A DNA stretch of 11,474 nucleotides from Nitrososphaerota archaeon (GTDB lineage: Archaea; Thermoproteota; Nitrososphaeria; Nitrososphaerales; JAPUIC01), in NCBI GenBank assembly GCA_027297425.1, contig JAPUIC010000059.1, forward strand, positions 1 through 11,474, in the 5' to 3' direction. A program made the position numbers and the translations under genes. Within the stretch, counting starts at the first letter, position 1. Each line of letters begins with the position of its first letter. The notes below the pieces were generated by a model. The model worked only from the letters and a program-made list of their open reading frames with translations, did no database searches and was not told the origin of the DNA. This document shows positions 6,358-11,474 of the stretch, in pieces.

Positions 6358-7779
6358 ATGCCGATAAAATTGCTTATTCCTACACCACTAAGACCATACG
6401 CAGATAATGAAGAAAGCATAGACCTTTCTGGGAATACTATCGAAGAAGTTCTTACCAATCTCGTCAACAAGTATGAGAAGCTGAAGAAACACCTTTTCAG
6501 CGAGGAAGGAACCCTCAGGAATTTTGTTAATATTTACCTGAATGAAGACGATATTCGCTACATTAATGGGATTAAGACAGAAGTCAAAGACGGTGACGTT
6601 ATCACAATCGTACCTTCTGTTGCCGGTGGATCTGAAGATGTGCAGTTAGCCAACCCAGAAATTCTCCGATATAGTAGGCACCTCATAATGCCTGAGGTAG
6701 GCATGGAAGGTCAAAAGAGATTGAAAAGTAGTTCGGTCTTGTTAATCGGTTCAGGTGGTCTGGGCTCACCACTGGGCATATACCTCTCAGCTGCGGGGAT
6801 CGGGAGATTGGGTCTGGTTGACTTTGATGTTGTTGATTTCAGCAATCTGCATCGTCAGATCATTTATACGGAAAAGGATGTCGGGCGAAAAAAACTCGAG
6901 GTTGCACATGAAAGACTGACTGAGATCAATCCTAATGTCCAAGTTGAAACACATCCAATTAGGTTAACATCAGATAATGCACTCGACCTCTTTAGAAAAT
7001 ACGATATCATCGTCGATGGAACCGATAATTTTCCGACACGTTATCTGGTTAATGATGCGTGTGTCTTGACCAGTAAACCAAACGTGTATGGGAGTATTTT
7101 TCGATTTGAGGGTCAGGTATCCGTTTTTGACGCTTCTAAAGGACCGTGTTACAGATGCCTATATCCTGAACCGCCAGATCCTGGTCTTGTTCCGTCCTGC
7201 GCGGAGGGGGGAGTTTTAGGAGTGCTTCCAGGAGTTATTGGATGTATGCAAGCAGTAGAAGTTATCAAACTAGTGTTAGGAAAAGGAGATCCACTAATCG
7301 GAAGATTACTATTATTTGACGCGCTAAAGATGCAGTTCAGACAATTTAACCTGAGGAAGGATCCGAATTGTCCAGTATGCGGGAAGTCACCCACGGTAAA
7401 GCACTTAATCGATTATGAAGAGTTCTGTGGCGTGGGCGGAAGTAATCAAGAGGGTTCTAATTCAACAGAGACCACGGTTGAGGAGCTCAAAAGTCGACTT
7501 GATAAGAAGGAGGATATCGTCATCCTCGATGTCAGAGAGCCTGTTGAATATGAGATATGCAATATTACCGATTCTACTCTCATACCATTAGGTCAACTCG
7601 CTGACAGAGTGAATGAGCTCAGTACCTCGGACGAGATCGTAGCGCTATGTCATATGGGGACAAGAAGTGCCCAGGCGGTTCAGTTTCTCTCCGGTTTAGG
7701 TTTCAAGAAGATAAAGAACCTGAGAGGCGGTATTAATGCATGGGCATCTAGTATCGATAAGGACATGCCCAAATATTGA
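6358..7779 (+). CDS. cysO-moeZ: CysO-like sulfur carrier fused to MoeZ-like E1 adenylyltransferase and rhodanese
   Basis: 473 residues in three domains. Residues 1-91 are a beta-grasp carrier that closely recalls mycobacterial CysO: IPTPLRP (7-13), NFVNIYLNEDDIRY (55-68), DGD (78-80) and VPSVAGG (85-91), which in CysO is the very C-terminus. About 100-360 is an E1/MoeB/MoeZ domain with ATP loop GSGGLGS (131-137), DFDVVDFSNLHRQ (155-167), GTDNFPTRYLVND (221-233), SCAEGGVLG (280-288) and IDYEEFCGV (351-359). Two Zn-type pairs, C264-x2-C267 and C338-x2-C341, are intact. About 372-473 is a rhodanese with active-site loop C431-H-M-G-T-R-S. Expected role: adenylate the carrier Gly-Gly, pass persulfide sulfur from C431, and make the thiocarboxylate used by CysM. 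The oddity is that Gly-Gly (90-91) is internal, followed by SEDVQ, so it cannot be activated before proteolysis. It lies 22 bases before msrA. Confidence 0.93.
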   Translation: MPIKLLIPTPLRPYADNEESIDLSGNTIEEVLTNLVNKYEKLKKHLFSEEGTLRNFVNIYLNEDDIRYINGIKTEVKDGDVITIVPSVAGGSEDVQLANPEILRYSRHLIMPEVGMEGQKRLKSSSVLLIGSGGLGSPLGIYLSAAGIGRLGLVDFDVVDFSNLHRQIIYTEKDVGRKKLEVAHERLTEINPNVQVETHPIRLTSDNALDLFRKYDIIVDGTDNFPTRYLVNDACVLTSKPNVYGSIFRFEGQVSVFDASKGPCYRCLYPEPPDPGLVPSCAEGGVLGVLPGVIGCMQAVEVIKLVLGKGDPLIGRLLLFDALKMQFRQFNLRKDPNCPVCGKSPTVKHLIDYEEFCGVGGSNQEGSNSTETTVEELKSRLDKKEDIVILDVREPVEYEICNITDSTLIPLGQLADRVNELSTSDEIVALCHMGTRSAQAVQFLSGLGFKKIKNLRGGINAWASSIDKDMPKY

Positions 7780-7790
7780 TAAAATATTAA

Positions 7791-7795
7791 GGTGA
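7791..7795 (+). promoter_or_regulatory. Shine-Dalgarno GGTGA before msrA
   Basis: AAGGTGAAG in the 22-base gap between the fusion gene and msrA matches the anti-SD end of archaeal 16S rRNA and sits six bases before the ATG at 7802. It fixes the msrA start and supports translation from the operon transcript. Confidence 0.55.
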
Positions 7796-7801
7796 AGGAA
7801 G

Positions 7802-8335
7802 ATGGAATTTGCTACCTTAGGGGGCGGCTGTTTCTGGTGCCTAGAAGCTGTATATGATGAGATTAAAGGTGTGGAGACTGTCGAATCAGGCTATTCTGGT
7901 GGGAATACACAGAATCCGACATACCAGGCGGTCTGTGAAGGCATTACAGGTCATGCAGAAGTTGTACAACTCACGTACGATTCCGCTAAGATCACCTACG
8001 CCGAAGTCCTCGAGATCTTCTTTACCATACATGACCCTACGACCCCGAATAGACAGGGAGGTGACGTAGGTTCACAGTACAGGTCAGTAATCTTCTACCA
8101 CAATAACGAACAGCGAGATGTGGCTGAGAAAGTTATTGAGGATATGTCCTCTGCTAATATCTGGAAAGACCCCATAATAACTGAAATTACACCATTCCAG
8201 GTCTTTTACAAGGCCGAGAAATATCACCAGAATTACTTCAGAGACAACTCTGCGCAACCATACTGCCAGGCGGTTATCGTTCCCAAGGTTTCTAAGCTAA
8301 GGAAACAATGGCAAGAAAAGCTGAAGAAAAGCTAA
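7802..8335 (+). CDS. msrA: Peptide methionine (S)-S-oxide reductase MsrA
   Basis: 177 residues, normal for a single-domain MsrA, which reduces methionine S-sulfoxide in proteins with thioredoxin-type recycling. The catalytic cysteine is C10 in GGGCFWC (7-13). C13 gives the GCFWC variant, and C155 in QPYCQ is a possible resolving cysteine. GHAEVVQ (50-56), with the catalytic Glu at E53, RQGGDVGSQYRS (84-95) and EKYHQNY (139-145) are family signatures. As last gene of the operon it links methionine repair with cysteine and sulfur-carrier chemistry; in mycobacteria the CysM/CysO route is associated with oxidative stress, so joint use is plausible but inferred. Confidence 0.95.
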   Translation: MEFATLGGGCFWCLEAVYDEIKGVETVESGYSGGNTQNPTYQAVCEGITGHAEVVQLTYDSAKITYAEVLEIFFTIHDPTTPNRQGGDVGSQYRSVIFYHNNEQRDVAEKVIEDMSSANIWKDPIITEITPFQVFYKAEKYHQNYFRDNSAQPYCQAVIVPKVSKLRKQWQEKLKKS

Positions 8336-8354
8336 CTAGTAGCTTTCTCACAGG

Positions 8355-8375
8355 TTTTATCTTAGAAAAGTTTTT
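8355..8375 (+). terminator. Possible U-rich transcription terminator after msrA
   Basis: Two T-runs, TTTT at 8355-8358 and TTTTT at 8371-8375, follow the msrA stop by 20-40 bases. Archaeal RNA polymerase terminates at such U-rich tracts without a strong hairpin. It would end the sulfur operon before the convergent EamA gene. Confidence 0.35.
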
Positions 8376-8466
8376 GCTTAGATCTTCTCAACTCCGATCA
8401 GCTCTCATGTTCTCTGGCTATTTCCGTGCAGACGCGGCACAGTAGTCCTCTACTATACCAGATCAA

Positions 8467-9351
8467 CTAAAGTTGCTGCTTCTTATTCCCGTGGGGTACG
8501 AAGTTTTGCTTCGCTAGATATATTCCGGCAATTATCATAATACCGCCCAACAGGGTTTGGGGGGATATTGATTCCCCAAAGATAAGATAGGCAAGGAAAG
8601 GGGCTATTACCGGTTCACCAAGGAGCGATAACGACACCATGGTTGCGGGCACATATCGCAGAGCCCAGTTGTAAAGAGTATGACCCATAATACCTGCCGA
8701 AAACCCATAGATGATCAGGACTGTGATTTCCCTCCCCAGATCGGGGCCAGGGATCAGATCTTTGCCCTGAACAAGGGCAGTACTGAATAGGACCAGCGTG
8801 GCAACGGAATATACAGTAAATGCATAAGTGGAAATACTAACGTCCTGCCTTAGTCGCTTACCTAGCAAGAGGTAAGCCCCCAAAGCCAAGCCCGCTAGTA
8901 GAGCCATAATATTTCCCAAGTTCTCTTGAGGAAACGTACCAGACGGCATACCAATCATTACTAGTATCCCAAAGAACCCCAATCCGATTCCCAGTATAGA
9001 TCTTGAACTCTGTCTTTCGCGGAGGACGAGATAACCAAAGGCACCAACAAAAATTGGATGTATCTGAACCAAAATTACCGAGTTAGCGATGCTCGTCAGA
9101 GTTACAGACGTGATCCATAAGCCTAGATGAACTGCCAGTATTACGCCTATACCAAGCATTATACCAACATCTCTGATTTTGACGCCAATAGAACGCCTTT
9201 CTACATACAGTAATGGTAGGATCATTAGGCTAGCAAACAAAGTTCTATAGGCTGCAATTACAATAGGATCGGACTCACTAAACCTTACAAATACTGCCGA
9301 GAATGAAAGGGAGACTACGGAAATAGTCAATACCCAATATGGCCTTAGCAT
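8467..9351 (-). CDS. DMT-superfamily permease with two EamA domains
   Basis: 294 residues, about ten hydrophobic segments, arranged as two EamA repeats: roughly 5-133 and 148-281. AAYRTLFASLMILP (33-46) and QIHPIFVGAFGYLVLRE (96-112) mark the first repeat. LLGEPVIAPFLAYLIFGE (243-260) followed by LLGGIMIIAGIYLA (267-280) is the conserved end of the second. EamA proteins are mostly exporters of amino acids or metabolites; the member at hand cannot be assigned a substrate. A cysteine or amino-acid exporter would be attractive given the neighbouring cysteine operon, but that is speculation. The ATG at 9351 directly follows GGTGAT, too close for a useful Shine-Dalgarno contact. A TATA-like run at 9391-9404 would put the mRNA start near 9370. 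Confidence 0.88.
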   Translation of the reverse strand: MLRPYWVLTISVVSLSFSAVFVRFSESDPIVIAAYRTLFASLMILPLLYVERRSIGVKIRDVGIMLGIGVILAVHLGLWITSVTLTSIANSVILVQIHPIFVGAFGYLVLRERQSSRSILGIGLGFFGILVMIGMPSGTFPQENLGNIMALLAGLALGAYLLLGKRLRQDVSISTYAFTVYSVATLVLFSTALVQGKDLIPGPDLGREITVLIIYGFSAGIMGHTLYNWALRYVPATMVSLSLLGEPVIAPFLAYLIFGESISPQTLLGGIMIIAGIYLAKQNFVPHGNKKQQL

Positions 9352-9390
9352 ATCACCCTAACTCTTAGGAGCAGTCTCGCTTGCCTTTGT

Positions 9391-9404
9391 GCATATAATA
9401 ATAA
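9391..9404 (-). promoter_or_regulatory. Probable TATA box for the EamA permease
   Basis: The minus strand reads as an ATTATTATATGC-type AT-rich run in the 123-base gap between the EamA and CaCA genes. It is about 45 bases before the EamA ATG and would give a leader near 20 bases. It lies downstream of the CaCA terminator tract, so EamA probably has its own promoter. Confidence 0.4.
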
Positions 9405-9467
9405 CGCTTCACAAGTATTAGATTGTCTTAGAGTTCCAGCTGTTCCACGAGATGGATATAATATGCG

Positions 9468-9474
9468 AAAAAAA
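9468..9474 (-). terminator. T7 tract directly after the CaCA stop codon
   Basis: On the minus strand the TGA stop of the exchanger (9475-9477) is followed at once by seven T residues. A run of this length at a gene end is a typical archaeal intrinsic terminator, although polymerase would stop very close to the stop codon. Confidence 0.5.
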
Positions 9475-10452
9475 TCACGAAAGTAAGAATTGAAGAGCGA
9501 TTGTTCCAATATAGAGCGAAGTTAAGATCACAGCATCTCGAAGTACAAGCCTCCTTCGCCTAGCCATTAGAAATATGGCTATTATCGTTATCACAGCAGC
9601 CCAGGCCACAGTAAAAGGCAGTATGCCAGTAGGCTGAATTACCGGAGTTACAGTGTATAGCGCAGCGAATATCATAACAGCAAGTAGTAGAGTATTATTC
9701 AAGACCTTAGATCCTAAGACATTCGCCACAGCGATAGATACGCCTCGCTCACCTTTCCGAGCAAGTATAATTATTGCCAATTTTTCAGGCATTTCACCAG
9801 CTATAGGACTCAAAATCAGAGCAATAACGATAGGAGCAACGCCTATAGCAGCTGAAACTCCTTCTAGGGCTAGAACGAACGGTAACGCGGCAATGAATAG
9901 GCCCGCACCACCCACGGCGAGTAAAGCAGCTCCTTTCCCAGGCGAGCCGTGTGCCTCTTTATTGTCTATCTTTTTGGCCTCTTTCTTGCCTTCATAGAAG
10001 GCAAAAATTAGATAAGCAACGAACATAGCTAGGAAAATTACGCCATCTAGCAGACTATAGCCATCATAGAATAGAATCACGGCCACCAATGCCGATACAA
10101 CCAGAAAGATCATGTCGAGCCTGAACTCGTCTACCTTCACCTCTTTTAGTCGGACTCGTGCGAGGGATGTTGTAGCTACTATAACCATTATAGATAAACC
10201 GACAGTCATCATGAGAATATTGCTTCCAAACGCAGATCCCATAGCAGTTCCATGAAAACCTCGTAACGCGGCAGAGGCAACGATAAAGATCTCAGGGAGA
10301 GTAGTAGTTATGCTCAGAATTGTGCGTCCTACAAATTTTCCGCCCAGCTTGTAGGAGAGTGATTCAGCACCTAGAGAAAGTAAAAAACTTGAGAAGATCA
10401 GAATTGTGAACCAGAGTATCAGCCACAAAATTGGAACTAGGACTTCAGCCAT
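9475..10452 (-). CDS. CaCA-family Na+/Ca2+ (or cation/H+) exchanger
   Basis: 325 residues, about ten membrane segments, with both alpha repeats of the cation exchanger superfamily. The alpha-1 repeat is around 42-82: GRTILSITTTLPEIF with the ion-binding E54, ending in GSAFGSNIL. The alpha-2 repeat is around 207-255: PIVIALILSPIAGEMPEKL with E220 and E223, then ANVLGSKVLNNTLL. The polar loop KKEAKKIDNKEAHGSPGKG (156-174) separates the two halves. Such proteins exchange Ca2+ or another cation against Na+, H+ or K+ across the cytoplasmic membrane. The alpha-1 serine or glycine of the usual GTSLPE is replaced by TTTLPE, so ion preference cannot be predicted. The ATG start at 10452 is preceded by AAGGT, and a TATA-like CTAAATAAG (10487-10495) is upstream. 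Confidence 0.9.
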   Translation of the reverse strand: MAEVLVPILWLILWFTILIFSSFLLSLGAESLSYKLGGKFVGRTILSITTTLPEIFIVASAALRGFHGTAMGSAFGSNILMMTVGLSIMVIVATTSLARVRLKEVKVDEFRLDMIFLVVSALVAVILFYDGYSLLDGVIFLAMFVAYLIFAFYEGKKEAKKIDNKEAHGSPGKGAALLAVGGAGLFIAALPFVLALEGVSAAIGVAPIVIALILSPIAGEMPEKLAIIILARKGERGVSIAVANVLGSKVLNNTLLLAVMIFAALYTVTPVIQPTGILPFTVAWAAVITIIAIFLMARRRRLVLRDAVILTSLYIGTIALQFLLS

Positions 10453-10486
10453 GGACCTTACTGTTTAGAGAATTATCTATTACGAT

Positions 10487-10495
10487 CTTATTTAG
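10487..10495 (-). promoter_or_regulatory. Probable TATA box for the CaCA exchanger
   Basis: The minus strand reads CTAAATAAG, about 39 bases before the ATG at 10452, predicting an mRNA start near 10465 and a short leader containing AAGGT. It suggests the exchanger is transcribed separately from the upstream PH-like gene. Confidence 0.4.
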
Positions 10496-10522
10496 GGATT
10501 ATGGGTACGAGATGACGCAAAG

Positions 10523-10539
10523 GTGACAACCGCGGTCAC
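10523..10539. repeat. GTGAC-N7-GTCAC inverted repeat across the PH-like gene's stop codon
   Basis: A perfect 5-base inverted repeat with a GC-rich 7-base centre spans the stop codon (10536-10538) and lies about 28 bases upstream of the CaCA TATA box. It could be an operator for the exchanger gene or a hairpin at the end of the PH-like mRNA. The short length makes chance possible. Confidence 0.25.
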
Positions 10540-10880
10540 ATAGTAGATCTAGTCAACTGGTCGCCTGTACTTTCTTTATCATCAACCTCAATTACCACTT
10601 TTGAGTATTCATGATTTTTTAATCTCAAAGTAATACACTTCGATCCATTCTTCACATACCAAAAGGACTTTCCTTCTTTTATCCAAAAAGTTCCTGCCAT
10701 GAAAAATTTCGGAATGTGTGTACCTAACCGGCGAGCGTACCATAACAATGTGACGTTATCTGTTGAAACATGTACTATTGATCGACGAGGAATGTTCAAT
10801 GTACGCTTCATTGCCAAGAACTTCTGTAACCCGTTGAACCTAAAGACTACACTGTCTCTATCGAACTCAACCTTAACCAA
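10536..10880 (-). CDS. Small PH-like-domain protein of unknown function
   Basis: 114 residues, soluble, no membrane segment or signal. The pattern resembles a family of small bacterial pleckstrin-homology-like proteins: an N-terminal strand pair VKVEFDRDSVVFRFNG (2-17), a LNIPRRSIVHV strand (28-38), MAGTFWIKEGKSFWYV (61-76) as the best conserved core, then ITLRLKNHEYSKVVIEVDD (83-101). The family is of unknown biochemical role; the assignment comes from recognising the AGTF...FWxV...VVIEVxD pattern, not from a search. The start is TTG at 10880, preceded by AGGAA; an in-frame TAG lies just upstream, and no ATG or GTG would keep the first strand. It is divergent from the metallo-beta-lactamase gene at 10981, with 100 bases between the start codons. 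Confidence 0.7.
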   Translation of the reverse strand: MVKVEFDRDSVVFRFNGLQKFLAMKRTLNIPRRSIVHVSTDNVTLLWYARRLGTHIPKFFMAGTFWIKEGKSFWYVKNGSKCITLRLKNHEYSKVVIEVDDKESTGDQLTRSTM

Positions 10881-10949
10881 TTCCTACACAATTTTGGAGG
10901 TCCAAGAATAAGAAGTCTCTGTTTCCTCAGAATCTTGGACGACATAACC

Positions 10950-10959
10950 CTTTTATCCT
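10950..10959 (+). promoter_or_regulatory. TATA box for the metallo-beta-lactamase gene (leaderless)
   Basis: CTTTTATCCT is centred about 27 bases before the ATG at 10981, and the bases just before the ATG show no ribosome-binding site. This predicts a leaderless transcript. Confidence 0.5.
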
Positions 10960-10980
10960 AACCGTTTCCGCACCAAGATA

Positions 10981-11474
10981 ATGTCTAAGGAACAGAAGGC
11001 CAAGTCAAAGTCTCAGATAATAGGAGTAGTCTTGCTAATAGTTGGACTCGTTGTTGGAATCGCAGTTGGATTCTTTGCAGTACCCGCTGTCTCACCTCAG
11101 GAACCTGCAGCACCCGCTGTCTCACCTCAGGAACCAGATGAGAAAGCTATGATGACTGAGAAGATTCATGCCCCTATCCCAGATTCAGCTAGAGGACCCG
11201 CTATAGATCAGAGCAAGGGTTACCTCGTTCAGGAACTCGGAGAACCGGGTAGCGGACTCTATTGGTTGACGGAGGGAACTTATCACGCAATGTTCCTTAC
11301 TACGGGAGAGGGAGTTATCGTTGTTGATGCTCCACCAAGTATCGGACAAAAACTGCTTGATGGCATTAAAGAAGTTACAAATGAGCCCATAACCCACGTA
11401 ATCTATAGTCACACTCATGCAGATCACATTGGTGCGGCAAGCATGTATCCTTCTGATGTAATCATTATCGCTCA
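10981..11474 (+). CDS. Membrane-anchored metallo-beta-lactamase-fold hydrolase, C-terminus cut by window edge
   Basis: 164 complete codons are visible. A basic N-terminus (residues 1-10) is followed by one hydrophobic segment (13-33), a signal anchor or uncleaved signal that would place the enzyme outside the membrane. A Pro/Ala/Gln/Glu linker (34-54) contains a duplicated ten-residue unit. The metallo-beta-lactamase fold begins around 80: strands at 81-87 and 103-117 with VVDAP (114-118), then the metal motif SHTHADHIG (143-151) giving H144, H146, D148 and H149. The rest of the active site lies beyond the edge. Family members include beta-lactamases, glyoxalase II, alkylsulfatases and quorum-quenching lactonases; nothing visible picks one. 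The ATG start fits the leaderless promoter. Confidence 0.85.
   Translation, partial: MSKEQKAKSKSQIIGVVLLIVGLVVGIAVGFFAVPAVSPQEPAAPAVSPQEPDEKAMMTEKIHAPIPDSARGPAIDQSKGYLVQELGEPGSGLYWLTEGTYHAMFLTTGEGVIVVDAPPSIGQKLLDGIKEVTNEPITHVIYSHTHADHIGAASMYPSDVIIIA
11077..11136 (+). repeat. 30-base tandem duplication in the linker of the metallo-beta-lactamase gene
   Basis: Two adjacent copies (11077-11106 and 11107-11136) match at 28 of 30 bases, with a perfect 24-base core (11082-11105 and 11112-11135). The unit is ten codons long, keeps frame and encodes a PAVSPQEP-containing block twice. It is an in-frame linker expansion of recent look. Confidence 0.9.

Noticed and set aside
6640..6642. Internal GTG (codon 95) preceded by GGTGGAT, as a separate start for a free E1-rhodanese
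   Set aside because: Possible, but it would not free the carrier domain's Gly-Gly, and the spacing to the ribosome-binding-like sequence is loose. The frame is continuous from the ATG at 6358.
6616..6650. Sequencing frameshift or lost stop joining separate cysO and moeZ genes
   Set aside because: The frame is unbroken, codon use is even across the junction, and the linker is short and polar as in natural fusions. No deletion or duplication scar was seen. An assembly error cannot be fully excluded.
8336..8466. A conventional gene between msrA and the EamA permease
   Set aside because: Only the 22-codon CxxC frame is present; the rest is T-rich and fits a terminator.
1..11474. Mobile elements, prophage genes, CRISPR repeats, toxin-antitoxin pairs
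   Set aside because: No transposase, integrase, regularly spaced repeat or toxin-like small gene pair was seen on either strand.

Overview
The window looks like chromosomal DNA from an archaeon with moderate GC. No rRNA or other phylogenetic marker gene is present, so the lineage is an inference. The basis is promoter architecture: several genes have an AT-rich TATA-like box about 26-27 bases before the start codon and no room for a leader (dihydropyrimidinase-like gene, MoaD-like gene, metallo-beta-lactamase gene at the right edge). Genes inside operons instead carry GGAG or GGTGA ribosome-binding sites. TTG and GTG starts are common. The proteome is a mix of archaeal-type and actinobacterial-looking genes. 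A Thermoproteota/Nitrososphaeria-like or Thermoplasmatota-like host is possible, but I cannot decide between them.

Left part (1-2771). A molybdenum/tungsten bis-pterin oxidoreductase, cut by the window edge, is divergent from a small ubiquitin-fold protein ending in Gly-Gly (MoaD/SAMP type). Their shared 111-base promoter region holds two opposed TATA boxes flanking a short repeat or palindrome. A dihydropyrimidinase/hydantoinase-type cyclic amidohydrolase converges on the MoaD-like gene with only 10 bases between the stop codons.

Centre-left (2983-4844). A 12-segment MFS exporter and an ADP-ribose-pyrophosphatase-type Nudix hydrolase lie 20 bases apart and are probably co-transcribed.

Centre (5009-8335). 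This is the most interesting part: a tight four-gene sulfur operon. It has a CysM-type cysteine synthase, a JAMM metallopeptidase overlapping it by 4 bases, a three-domain protein and methionine sulfoxide reductase A. The three-domain protein has an N-terminal domain closely resembling the mycobacterial sulfur carrier CysO, fused to a MoeZ-like E1 adenylyltransferase and a rhodanese domain. Together these are the parts of the CysO/CysM/Mec cysteine pathway known from Mycobacterium: the carrier is thiocarboxylated by MoeZ, CysM adds it to an activated serine, and the JAMM peptidase Mec releases cysteine. Here carrier and activating enzyme are one polypeptide, so the carrier's Gly-Gly is internal and must be freed by proteolysis. 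The adjacent JAMM peptidase is the obvious candidate.

Right part (8467-11474). Three leftward genes encode a DMT/EamA permease, a CaCA-family cation exchanger and a small PH-like-domain protein, each apparently with its own promoter. They are divergent from a membrane-anchored metallo-beta-lactamase-fold protein cut by the right edge, whose linker carries a recent-looking 30-base tandem duplication. No mobile element, CRISPR array, tRNA or rRNA was seen, and no stretch over 300 bases lacks a gene.
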